Of a stretch of DNA of 25,295 nt, positions 7,881 through 14,893 are shown one piece after another. The notes beneath the pieces are model-generated. The model worked only from the letters and a program-made list of their open reading frames with translations. It searched no databases and was not told the DNA's origin. Numbering within the stretch: position 1 is the first letter of the stretch; the number at the start of each line of letters is the position of its first letter. This stretch comes from an uncultured Clostridia bacterium (GTDB lineage Bacteria; Bacillota; Clostridia; UBA1381), in the NCBI GenBank assembly GCA_910579415.1, contig CAJTUY010000002.1, positions 38,936 through 64,230 of the forward strand. The letters run 5' to 3'. A program made the position numbers and the translations under genes.

Positions 7881-8285
7881 GTGGATAAAATTTTTAATAC
7901 AATAAGTATATTTTTCGGTATAGCCGGAGGTATACTTGCAGGAGTGTTGGGAAAATGGGATACAATTTTGTGCGCGCTTGTCATTCTGATGACACTGGAT
8001 TATATAAGCGGCATAGTAAAGGCAGTGTATACGAAGCGTGTATCGAGTGAAATCGGATTTAAGGGAATACTGAAAAAAATTACGGTGCTGACGGTTGTTG
8101 CGCTGGCAAATGTTATACAGGTACTTATCGGCGGAAAGGGAGCGGTAAGAGAAATTGTAATTATGTTTTATATTGCAAACGAAGGGATTTCCGTACTGGA
8201 AAACGCGGCGGAGGTACTTCCTAATATTCCGGACGCACTCAGAGATATTTTACTTCAAATCCGTGATACGGACAAGAATGGATGA
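7881..8285 (+). CDS. Phage holin (toxin secretion/phage lysis holin family)
   Basis: A 134-residue membrane protein has hydrophobic segments at about residues 7-26 (ISIFFGIAGGILAGVLGKW), 30-48 (LCALVILMTLDYISGIVKA) and 66-84, plus the family motif LDYISGIVKAVYTKRVSSEIGFKGILKKI. This is the Bacteriophage_holin_4 pattern. Holins make the membrane lesion that releases the endolysin at lysis. The start is GTG, with GGTAGGTG upstream. The stop overlaps an ATG at 8282, although the endolysin more likely begins at 8312. Holin next to amidase is the usual lysis cassette. Confidence 0.9.
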   Translation: MDKIFNTISIFFGIAGGILAGVLGKWDTILCALVILMTLDYISGIVKAVYTKRVSSEIGFKGILKKITVLTVVALANVIQVLIGGKGAVREIVIMFYIANEGISVLENAAEVLPNIPDALRDILLQIRDTDKNG

Positions 8286-8311
8286 ATATATATAAAACAG
8301 GTGATGATTAT

Positions 8312-9109
8312 ATGATAGTAGGAGTAGACTGCGGACATACGATAAGCGGTCAGCCGGGAAGCGGCGCGACGGGGTACATAAAGGAAAGCGAGGAAACGCG
8401 CGCAGTAGGATATGCGCTGATGTACTATTTAAGGGAAAGAGGCGTTACGGTTATAGACTGTACAAACGACCGCGCTTCAAGCACACAGGATAACCTTAGT
8501 CAAATAGTCGCTGCGGCAAACAGACAGCCGCTTGACCTGTTTGTATCAATCCATTTTAATTCGGGCGGCGGACGCGGAACGGAGGTTTATACCTATAATG
8601 CCGAGAGGTTCAGACAAGCAGAACTGGTATGTGAAAATATGGCGAAGCTCGGCTTTATAAACAGAGGTATAAAGAACGGTTCCAATCTGTACGTTATAAG
8701 ACGTACCGATGCAAGAGCAATGCTTGTAGAGGTTTGCTTTGTCGATACTCAGTCTGATGTGGATTTATACAAGAGAGTGGGCGCAGAGCAGATAGCAGGG
8801 GCAATAGGCGATGCAATACTCGGTGAGCAGTTTGAGGAGGGATTAACTATGTCACAGTACGAAGAATTAAAAGGTATGATTGTCAATCAGGGAGCGCGTG
8901 TGGATGTTTTGCAGAATGAGGTATATAAGCTTCAAAATCCCATGATTTATAATTATATTGACAATAACATGCCTGAATGGGCGCGTACCGCAGTTCAGTG
9001 GTGCGTTGATAACGGTTTGATATTCGGTGACGGTAACGGGCTTAATCTTGACGATACAAAGCTCTGGACGTGTGTTGTTATTTACCGTCTGGCAATGTCG
9101 CTTAAATAA
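8312..9109 (+). CDS. N-acetylmuramoyl-L-alanine amidase endolysin (Amidase_3) with SLH-like C-terminus
   Basis: The ATG at 8312 is preferred over 8282 because CAGGTGAT at 8299-8306 is well spaced and the protein then starts directly with MIVGVDCGHT. Of 265 residues, the first 175 or so are a zinc amidase: His9 in VDCGH, a Glu in ESEET (25-28), His81 in SIHFNSGGGRGTEVY, and catalytic Glu140 in VEVCFVD. It cleaves the bond between muramic acid and L-alanine in peptidoglycan. After a linker (about 176-180) come a short helical segment (MSQYEELKGMIVNQGARVDVLQNEVYKL) and an SLH-like end (MPEWARTAVQWCVDNGLIFGDGNGLNL). A strong internal start at 8849 may also make the C-terminal part alone. Confidence 0.92.
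   Translation: MIVGVDCGHTISGQPGSGATGYIKESEETRAVGYALMYYLRERGVTVIDCTNDRASSTQDNLSQIVAAANRQPLDLFVSIHFNSGGGRGTEVYTYNAERFRQAELVCENMAKLGFINRGIKNGSNLYVIRRTDARAMLVEVCFVDTQSDVDLYKRVGAEQIAGAIGDAILGEQFEEGLTMSQYEELKGMIVNQGARVDVLQNEVYKLQNPMIYNYIDNNMPEWARTAVQWCVDNGLIFGDGNGLNLDDTKLWTCVVIYRLAMSLK
8834..8851 (+). promoter_or_regulatory. Strong internal ribosome binding site and ATG inside the endolysin
   Basis: GAGGAGG at 8834-8840 is followed after 8 bases by ATG 8849-8851, which is in frame with the amidase (179 codons after its start). The site lies exactly at the junction between the catalytic domain and the C-terminal region. It matches the anti-Shine-Dalgarno sequence at least as well as the gene's own start does. 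Confidence 0.6.
8849..9109 (+). CDS. Probable separate C-terminal endolysin subunit from an internal start
   Basis: Translation from the internal ATG would give an 86-residue protein, MSQYEELKGMIVN..., consisting of a helical, possibly oligomerising segment followed by the SLH-like wall-binding region. Known endolysins such as Lys170 of an enterococcal phage and CTP1L/CD27L of clostridial phages use internal starts to make extra wall-binding subunits that join the full-length enzyme. Here the position at the domain border and the ribosome binding site are seen; production of the short form is inferred. Confidence 0.5.
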   Translation: MSQYEELKGMIVNQGARVDVLQNEVYKLQNPMIYNYIDNNMPEWARTAVQWCVDNGLIFGDGNGLNLDDTKLWTCVVIYRLAMSLK

Positions 9110-9110
9110 A

Positions 9111-9142
9111 AAAAGCCGCTGCGTTTTTATGCAGCGGCTTTT
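9111..9142. terminator. Bidirectional terminator after the lysis genes
   Basis: AAAAGCCGCTGC (9111-9122) and GCAGCGGCTTTT (9131-9142) form a perfect 12-bp stem with an 8-base loop. The A and T runs on both sides make it work in both directions. It ends the prophage late transcript and, on the other strand, overlaps the stop codon of the DUF4830-type gene. Confidence 0.9.
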
Positions 9143-9563
9143 AATCTTTTAAAGCGTCATCAAAATTCAGTGAGTGCATAAATCCGTGAAGGCTTACTGT
9201 CATAATATCTCCGCCGACAGGCTTACCGCTTATACATATTACATTCGCGCGGACCTCTTCGCCAACATCGCGCGGATAATTTTGTACGATATATGTATAT
9301 CTTACGCCGCGCATACCCATGTACGGACGCAGGTCAAGACCTGCTTCAAGCTGAATTTTATTGTAGTTTTCATATACCTTGTCAAACGGATTGGGTATTA
9401 TAATATCTGCTTTCTCCACAGCCTTTTCAGTTACCTCCCAACCGTATTCCGTTAAAAATTTAAGCTGTTCTTCATCTGCGCCGCTCGCGAATATGACAAA
9501 CGTGAGCGTTGTCACCATGATTATAACCACTGCCGCAAAATACATCATAGCTCTTTTTTTCAT
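9141..9563 (-). CDS. DUF4830-like membrane-anchored protein
   Basis: A 140-residue protein has an N-terminal membrane anchor (about residues 6-26, MMYFAAVVIIMVTTLTFVIFA) and an outside domain with YGWEVTEKAVEKADIIIPNPFDKVYENYNKIQLEAGLDLRPYMGMRGVRYTYIVQNYP and ending VGGDIMTVSLHGFMHSL. This series of motifs is characteristic of DUF4830, a family of unknown function in Clostridia. The ATG at 9563 is chosen because GGGGTG lies 5 bases before it; a GTG at 9566 is the alternative. The gene converges on the prophage endolysin and shares its terminator. It may be the first chromosomal gene beyond the prophage or a late-module cargo gene; the sequence does not decide. Confidence 0.78.
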   Translation of the reverse strand: MKKRAMMYFAAVVIIMVTTLTFVIFASGADEEQLKFLTEYGWEVTEKAVEKADIIIPNPFDKVYENYNKIQLEAGLDLRPYMGMRGVRYTYIVQNYPRDVGEEVRANVICISGKPVGGDIMTVSLHGFMHSLNFDDALKD

Positions 9564-9673
9564 CACCTCACCCCGTTATAAGTATATTATTTTTTTGTGG
9601 CAAATATTACCTCGTTTAAAAAAGCAATCTCTGGCAGAAAATAAGGGTACTATCAAATTAAGGAGAGATGTTT

Positions 9674-9883
9674 ATGAACAACACATCACTTATAATTACT
9701 ATAATCGGTGCGATTAACTGGCTGTTAGTCGGACTTTTCCAGTTTGACTTTGTTGCAGCTATCTGCGGCGGTCAGGGTTCATGGTTAAGCAGAATTATTT
9801 ATGTAATAGTAGGTCTTGCGGGACTGTGGTGCATAAATCTGCTGTTTCGCCACAATAATTCAACACAGCGCTCAAATGCGTGA
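9674..9883 (+). CDS. DUF378 small membrane protein (YuzA-like)
   Basis: A 69-residue protein has two hydrophobic segments (LIITIIGAINWLLVGLFQFDFV at about 5-27 and IIYVIVGLAGLWCINLLF at about 41-59) and the DUF378 hallmarks IGAINWLLVGLF and YVIVGLAGLW. Its function is unknown. ATG 9674 is preferred over 9668 because AAGGAGA ends at 9666. The gene is flanked by a divergent gene and a terminator, so it is probably transcribed alone; no convincing promoter was found in the 110 bases upstream. Confidence 0.85.
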   Translation: MNNTSLIITIIGAINWLLVGLFQFDFVAAICGGQGSWLSRIIYVIVGLAGLWCINLLFRHNNSTQRSNA

Positions 9884-9891
9884 ATCTGCCG

Positions 9892-9925
9892 CAAGGGACT
9901 GCATGTGCAGTCCCTTGTTTTTTAT
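9892..9925 (+). terminator. Intrinsic terminator after the DUF378 gene
   Basis: CAAGGGACTGCA (9892-9903) pairs with TGCAGTCCCTTG (9906-9917), followed by TTTTTTATTTT. The stem is perfect; in practice the top pairs would open to form the loop. It sits immediately upstream of the metH promoter and insulates it. Confidence 0.9.
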
Positions 9926-9926
9926 T

Positions 9927-9955
9927 TTGACAAAAGGTAAAAAATGTGCTAACAT
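9927..9955 (+). promoter_or_regulatory. Sigma-A type promoter for metH-proBA
   Basis: TTGACA (9927-9932), a 17-base spacer and TAACAT (9950-9955) form a good housekeeping promoter. Transcription would start near 9962, leaving a leader of about 50 bases, too short for a cobalamin or SAM riboswitch. Confidence 0.75.
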
Positions 9956-10012
9956 ATTACTTATAAATTGAAAACGGAATTTTTATATCATCTTACGGAA
10001 AGGACAATTCAT

Positions 10013-12427
10013 ATGTCGAATATACGGGATATACTTGGAAAGCGTCTGTTATTTTTTGACGGCGGTATGGGTACCATGCTTCAGAAAAATGGTCTGGGAG
10101 CAGGGGAGATACCTGAACTGCTGAATTTAAGCCGCCCTGATTTAATCGGCAAAATACATACTGAATATCTGATGTCAGGCGCGGATATTATAACGACTAA
10201 TACCTTTGGCGCAAACCCGTTGAAATCTGAGGATATAGGCGAGAGCCTTGATATGATTATTGCTTCCGCTGTCGGAATTGCGAGAAAGGCGGTAAATGAA
10301 TTTAGCACTGAGGAAAAGCCGCGTTTTGTCGCCTTTGATATGGGCCCCTGCGGACGTCTTCTGGAACCGCTCGGTGATTTGTCGTTTGACGAGTGCTATG
10401 ACGCATTTAAAAAAATTGCCGTAACAGCCGAAAAATGCGGCGCAGACCTTGTTATAATTGAAACTATGTCAGACACGCTGGAAGCGAAAGCAGCAGTGTT
10501 GGCGGTAAAGGAAAATACGAAGCTGCCGGTGTTTGTCACTATGACTTTTGATGAAAGCTATAAAACGCTTACAGGCGGTGATGTGACTGTAATGTCGGCA
10601 ATTATGGAAGGACTGGGTGTTGACTGCGTGGGTATAAACTGCGGTCTTGGTCCCGAACAGATAAGCGAAATGATGGAACGTTTGGCGGAAATTTCATCTA
10701 TACCGATTATGGCGCAGCCTAATGCCGGACTTCCTCAGATTGAAAACGGGAAAACGGTTTATAACGTATCGCCGGAGGAGTTCGGTAAGCAATGCGCAAA
10801 AATGGCAAGTTTCGGAGTGTCTGTTCTTGGCGGCTGCTGCGGTACTACGCCCGAACATATACACGCTCTGTATGAAAAATGCAGCGGATTTACTCCGATA
10901 GTTGAAGAAAAGAATATAACGGTTGTGGCGTCTTATTCAAAAACCGTAACGCTCGGTAATGCGCCTGTTATTGTGGGTGAAAGAATTAACCCGACGGGCA
11001 AAAAGAAATTTAAAGAAGCTTTAAGACAGAATGATATAAATTATATTTTAAACGAAGCGTTTGCACAGCGTGACGCAGGCGCGCATATACTGGATGTTAA
11101 TGTAGGACTTCCTGAAATAGACGAATGTTCCTCAATGGAAAAAGCGGTTAAAGCGATAAGCGCGGCGGTTAATCTGCCGCTTCAGATAGACAGCTCCGAC
11201 CCTGTGACGATTGAACGCGCTCTGAGGATTTACAACGGCAAGCCTATGATAAATTCGGTAAACGGCAAGGAGGAAAGTATACAGGCAATAATGCCGATAG
11301 TACAAAAATACGGCGGTGTTCTTGTAGGACTTTGTCTTGATGAAAACGGTATTCCTCCGACAGCAGGCGAACGTGTGGAAATTGCGAAGCGTATACGTGA
11401 CCGTGCCGCAGACTATGGAATTAAACCCAAAAATCTTGTAATGGACGCGCTTACTCTTACTATTTCAGCACAGCAGAAGGAATCCGCCGAAACGATAAAG
11501 GCATTAAAACGCATTAAGGACGAGCTTGGCATATGTACAACGCTCGGAGTATCTAATATTTCCTTCGGGCTTCCGCGACGCGAGCTTGTCAACGGCACAT
11601 TTTTTGCTCTTGCCCTGCATAGCGGTCTTGATGCATGTATCATAAATCCGTGCGCCGATACTATGATGAATACTTATCGCGCATTTATGGCGCTTGCATG
11701 TTATGACAGCGAGTGTAAGGAATACGTGAACGCGTATGCCGGAACGAAATCACAGACGACTGTAACGCATGAGAATGTAAGTAATGAAACAACAGAAAAT
11801 GTAAATCCGCTTTTTGATATAATTGTAAAGGGTCTTAAGGAACGCTCGTATGAGGAAACTGTAAGACAGCTTGAAACGACAGACCCTATGGATATTATAA
11901 ATCATATTCTTGTAGAGGCGCTTAATACTGTCGGACGCGAATTTGAAAAGGGTACAATGTTCCTGCCACAGCTTATGATGAGCGCGGAAACGGTTAAAAA
12001 TTCATTTGACGCAATAAAGGAGCATATCGAGAAGTCGGGTGAAGAACAGGAAAGTAAAGGCAAAATAGCCGTTGCAACGGTCAAGGGAGATATACATGAT
12101 ATAGGAAAGAATATTGTGAAGGTTTTGCTTGAAAATTACGGCTATGAGGTCTATGATTTAGGCAAGGACGTTGCGCCGGAAACGATTGTCAGCGCGCTTC
12201 GGGATAATGATATTCATCTTTGCGGATTGTCGGCGCTTATGACAACAACGGTTGTAAGTATGGAAGAAACAATAAAAGCGGTGCGCGCGGCAGGTCTTGA
12301 TGTGAAAATTTGGGTAGGCGGCGCTGTTCTTACTCAGGAATATGCCGATATGATTGGCGCAGATAAGTATTGTAAGGATGCGCTGTCAAGCGTTAATTAT
12401 GCGAATGAATATTTCTCGGCGGAATAA
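10013..12427 (+). CDS. metH: Cobalamin-dependent methionine synthase lacking the reactivation domain
   Basis: The 804-residue enzyme transfers a methyl group from methyltetrahydrofolate through cobalamin to homocysteine. Residues 1-290 are the homocysteine domain, with zinc ligands Cys210 (GINCG) and Cys275-Cys276 (GGCCGTTP). Residues about 317-570 are the pterin-binding barrel (VIVGERINPTGKKKF, LDVNVGLPEID, QIDSSDP, MINSVNGK). Residues about 595-804 are the cobalamin cap and Rossmann domain, with the axial ligand His695 in DIHDIGKN and GLSALMTTT. The C-terminal AdoMet-binding reactivation domain of the E. coli enzyme (about 1,200 residues) is absent, as in other short MetH forms, so a separate reactivator is expected. 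ATG 10013 with GAAAGGA upstream is chosen; an in-frame start at 9968 lies almost at the promoter. Confidence 0.93.
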   Translation: MSNIRDILGKRLLFFDGGMGTMLQKNGLGAGEIPELLNLSRPDLIGKIHTEYLMSGADIITTNTFGANPLKSEDIGESLDMIIASAVGIARKAVNEFSTEEKPRFVAFDMGPCGRLLEPLGDLSFDECYDAFKKIAVTAEKCGADLVIIETMSDTLEAKAAVLAVKENTKLPVFVTMTFDESYKTLTGGDVTVMSAIMEGLGVDCVGINCGLGPEQISEMMERLAEISSIPIMAQPNAGLPQIENGKTVYNVSPEEFGKQCAKMASFGVSVLGGCCGTTPEHIHALYEKCSGFTPIVEEKNITVVASYSKTVTLGNAPVIVGERINPTGKKKFKEALRQNDINYILNEAFAQRDAGAHILDVNVGLPEIDECSSMEKAVKAISAAVNLPLQIDSSDPVTIERALRIYNGKPMINSVNGKEESIQAIMPIVQKYGGVLVGLCLDENGIPPTAGERVEIAKRIRDRAADYGIKPKNLVMDALTLTISAQQKESAETIKALKRIKDELGICTTLGVSNISFGLPRRELVNGTFFALALHSGLDACIINPCADTMMNTYRAFMALACYDSECKEYVNAYAGTKSQTTVTHENVSNETTENVNPLFDIIVKGLKERSYEETVRQLETTDPMDIINHILVEALNTVGREFEKGTMFLPQLMMSAETVKNSFDAIKEHIEKSGEEQESKGKIAVATVKGDIHDIGKNIVKVLLENYGYEVYDLGKDVAPETIVSALRDNDIHLCGLSALMTTTVVSMEETIKAVRAAGLDVKIWVGGAVLTQEYADMIGADKYCKDALSSVNYANEYFSAE

Positions 12428-12457
12428 AGCCGTGCGAATTAAAAGGGGGATTTAACT

Positions 12458-13276
12458 ATGAATGATATTTTAAAGGACGTGTCCTCAGCGGAGAGGATAG
12501 TCGTGAAGGTAGGAACTTCGACGCTTACTTATGAGCGCGGAACAATGAACTTAAAGCTCATTGACCGTCTTGCAATGGTGCTTTCCGATTTGAGAAATCA
12601 GGGTAAGGAAATAATTCTTGTTTCCTCAGGCGCGATTGGTATTGCACTCGGTAAGCTCGGTCTTTCGGAGAAGCCTAAGGACACAAAGGGTAAGCAGGCA
12701 ATTGCCGCTGTCGGTCAGTGTGAGCTGATGTACCTTTATGACAAGATGTTCTCGGAATATAACAATACAGTTGCTCAGGTGCTTGTCACACGTGACGATA
12801 TTGCCGTTCCAAGACGCAAGAGAAATATTCAGAATACTGTTACGGCGCTTTTGGAAATGGGTATTATACCTATTGTAAACGAAAATGATACCGTAAGCTA
12901 TGACGAAATTGAAATTGGTGATAATGACACCTTGTCGGCGTATGTGGCAGACATGGTTGATGCGGATTTGCTTATACTGTTTTCTGACATCAACGGATTG
13001 TATAATGACGACCCTCATAAAAACAGGGACGCTGAATTTCTTCCTGTTGTTTATGATATTGACGCCGTAAGAAGCGCGGCCGGCGGCGCGGGAACAAGCA
13101 GAGGTACGGGCGGTATGGTTACAAAGCTTGATGCAGCTCAGCGCGCGACAGAGGCAGGTATTCATATGATAATAGCAAACGGAAATAATATTGATTCTAT
13201 TTATGATATTTTAGAGGGTAAGCCTGTCGGGACTTTATTTGTTTCCAAAAATTTTGAAAGGGGTACGGCTGAATGA
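12458..13276 (+). CDS. proB: Glutamate 5-kinase, short form without PUA domain
   Basis: A 272-residue amino acid kinase phosphorylates L-glutamate in the first step of proline synthesis. Visible motifs are VVKVGTSTLT (residues 15-24), ILVSSGAIGIALGKLGL (about 53-69), VNENDTVSYDEIEIGDNDTLSA around 136-160, and GTGGMVTKLDAAQRATEAGI near 215-235. It lacks the C-terminal PUA domain of the 367-residue E. coli enzyme, as in many Firmicutes. AAAAGGGGGA precedes the ATG. It lies 30 bases after metH, with no terminator between them, and overlaps proA by ATGA, so metH, proB and proA are probably one transcript. Confidence 0.95.
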   Translation: MNDILKDVSSAERIVVKVGTSTLTYERGTMNLKLIDRLAMVLSDLRNQGKEIILVSSGAIGIALGKLGLSEKPKDTKGKQAIAAVGQCELMYLYDKMFSEYNNTVAQVLVTRDDIAVPRRKRNIQNTVTALLEMGIIPIVNENDTVSYDEIEIGDNDTLSAYVADMVDADLLILFSDINGLYNDDPHKNRDAEFLPVVYDIDAVRSAAGGAGTSRGTGGMVTKLDAAQRATEAGIHMIIANGNNIDSIYDILEGKPVGTLFVSKNFERGTAE

Positions 13277-14520
13277 GTGAATTAAATGAAAAATGCTCTC
13301 TTGCAAAAAGTGCGGCATACGAGCTTATAAAGATTGATACAGCAGTAAAAAACAACGCGCTTCTGTCAATCGCGGACGCGCTTTGCAGCAGGTCAGAGGA
13401 AATTATATCGGCAAATAATAAGGATATAGAAAATGCGAAAAATAACGGTATGGCTGCGGCAATGCTTGACCGTCTCAGGCTTACCCGCGAGAGGATAGAG
13501 GATATTGCGGAAGGGGTAAGACAGGTTGTGTCGCTTGACGACCCAATTGGTGAAGTTATAAATACAAAAAAGCGTCCGAACGGATTGCTTATAGGCAAAA
13601 AACGCGTACCGCTTGGGGTTATCGCAATTATCTATGAAGCGCGTCCCAATGTTACGGTTGATGCGGCGGCGCTTTGCTTGAAAACTTCAAACGCATGTAT
13701 TCTGCGCGGCGGAAGCGAAGCGATAAATTCAAATACTGCGATTATGAAAATCATGCAGGAGGCGGCTTATGGGACAGGAATACCGCAGGGCGCGCTGAAT
13801 ATTATTGAGGATACTTCACGGGAAACTGCGACAGAACTTATGAAAATGAATGGTTATGTCGATGTGCTTATTCCGCGAGGCGGAAAGGGTCTTATAAAGA
13901 GTGTTGTTGATAATGCGACGGTTCCTGTTATAGAAACGGCAGCAGGCAATTGTCATGTGTATGTAGACGGCGACGCCGATATTGATATGGCTGTAAACAT
14001 AATACTTAATGCAAAGGTACAGCGTCCGTCTGTCTGCAATGCGGCTGAAACGCTTTTGATTGATAAAAGCATTGCAGAGCAGTTTGTTCCTGTAATGTTT
14101 AAGGCATTGAAGGATAAGAATGTCGAGATACGCGCAGATAAACGGTCTAAGGATATTTTCTCCGATGTATCCGATGCGTCTGATGATGATTATTATACAG
14201 AATATAACGACTATATTGTGGCAGTGAAGGTTGTGGACGGTATTGATGAAGCAATCGGACATATAAATAAATATAACACAAAACATTCCGAAGCAATTGT
14301 AACCAATAATTACGAAAAGGCGCAAAGATTTTTAAATGAGGTTGACGCGGCGGCTGTGTATGTAAACGCTTCAACGCGCTTTACCGACGGCTTTGAATTT
14401 GGTTTCGGTGCGGAAATAGGTATCAGTACACAAAAAATTCATGCGCGCGGACCTATGGGACTTGAAGCGCTGACGTCGATTAAATATATTGTCTATGGCA
14501 ACGGTCAGATTAGGGAATAG
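13273..14520 (+). CDS. proA: Gamma-glutamyl phosphate reductase
   Basis: A 415-residue NADPH-dependent reductase converts glutamyl phosphate to glutamate semialdehyde, the second step of proline synthesis. The catalytic cysteine is Cys255 in KVQRPSVCNAAETLL. Other family blocks are VPLGVIAIIYEARPNVTVDAAALCLKTSNACILRGGSEA (112-150), DVLIPRGGKGLIKSV (197-211), VIETAAGNCHVYVD and the C-terminal FGFGAEIGISTQKIHARGPMGLEALTSIKY. Length is normal. The start overlaps the proB stop as ATGA, so the two are translationally coupled. A proC gene is not in the window. Confidence 0.97.
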   Translation: MSELNEKCSLAKSAAYELIKIDTAVKNNALLSIADALCSRSEEIISANNKDIENAKNNGMAAAMLDRLRLTRERIEDIAEGVRQVVSLDDPIGEVINTKKRPNGLLIGKKRVPLGVIAIIYEARPNVTVDAAALCLKTSNACILRGGSEAINSNTAIMKIMQEAAYGTGIPQGALNIIEDTSRETATELMKMNGYVDVLIPRGGKGLIKSVVDNATVPVIETAAGNCHVYVDGDADIDMAVNIILNAKVQRPSVCNAAETLLIDKSIAEQFVPVMFKALKDKNVEIRADKRSKDIFSDVSDASDDDYYTEYNDYIVAVKVVDGIDEAIGHINKYNTKHSEAIVTNNYEKAQRFLNEVDAAAVYVNASTRFTDGFEFGFGAEIGISTQKIHARGPMGLEALTSIKYIVYGNGQIRE

Positions 14521-14534
14521 AGGGAATAGCAATG

Positions 14535-14573
14535 AAAGAGATATAAGCATGAATTGTTTATATCTCTTTGTTT
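14535..14573 (+). terminator. Hairpin after proA
   Basis: AAAGAGATATAA (14535-14546) pairs perfectly with TTATATCTCTTT (14558-14569) around an 11-base loop. The tail GTTTATT is only partly T-rich, so this is a moderate terminator. Its right arm runs into the left copy of the 13-bp direct repeat. Confidence 0.65.
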
Positions 14574-14837
14574 ATTAAACGTTGCTCTTTCTTTTTCATA
14601 TAACTTTTCATAAAGCCGTAATCAGATGTATTGTCTGATTTAATAGGCAGTAAAACGGAGTCTTGTGGAATTTATAGTATACGAATACGAGTGCTGTTTC
14701 ATTTCCTATCGTTATAACAGGGTATGCATTATTCTTTAAAATCAGTATTTATAAAACCGTCAAGTGCGTTATTGCTTTCTTTTCGTAATATACACTGTTT
14801 TTCCTAGTGTTTTATCGACCTTGTTTCCATCTATATA
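14558..14837 (-). pseudogene. Decayed fragment resembling a restriction specificity (S-like) protein
   Basis: No intact gene occupies this stretch, but on the - strand protein-like pieces follow each other in shifting frames: YIDGNKVDKTLGKTVYITKR (about 14837-14772), NALDGFINTDFKE (14770-14732), AYPVITIGNETALVFVYYKF (14727-14662), then DSVLLPIKSDNTSDYGFMKS and YMKKKEQRLINKEI (14662-14558). Joined, they read as one C-terminal region broken by frameshifts. The series PVITIGNETA...V...LLPI...DYGFMKSYMKKKE resembles the end of target-recognition subunits of type I or type IIG restriction systems. The family suggestion comes from memory of such sequences and is tentative; that it is decayed coding DNA is better supported. 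Confidence 0.5.
14567..14579 (+). repeat. Left copy of 13-bp direct repeat TTTGTTTATTAAA
   Basis: An identical 13-mer lies at 15364-15376, overlapping the recD2 stop codon. The two copies bracket the AT-rich patch with the decayed gene and the acetyltransferase. The repeat is itself AT-rich, so chance identity is possible. Confidence 0.55.
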
Positions 14838-14840
14838 AGA

Positions 14841-14873
14841 ATAATAAAAAGAGCAATCAAGAAACAATTGCTC
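14841..14873 (-). terminator. Intrinsic terminator after the acetyltransferase gene
   Basis: Read on the - strand, GAGCAAT and ATTGCTC (14873-14867 and 14857-14851) form a 7-bp stem followed by TTTTTATTATT. It lies about 20 bases after the stop codon of the GNAT gene and before the decayed fragment. Confidence 0.75.
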
Positions 14874-14893
14874 AGGATTGTGGTATTCGGATT

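Noticed and set aside
9100..9680. Prophage attachment site or tRNA marking the right end
   Set aside because: No tRNA-like sequence was seen, and the partner attachment repeat would lie outside the window, so no site can be supported.
9956..10012. Cobalamin or SAM riboswitch before metH
   Set aside because: The predicted leader is only about 50 bases and shows no hairpin or B12-box-like sequence.
12626..13165. A 179-codon open frame on the - strand inside proB
   Set aside because: It is antisense to a clear proB, has no ribosome binding site and its translation is low-complexity in Cys, Arg and Ile, typical of a shadow frame.
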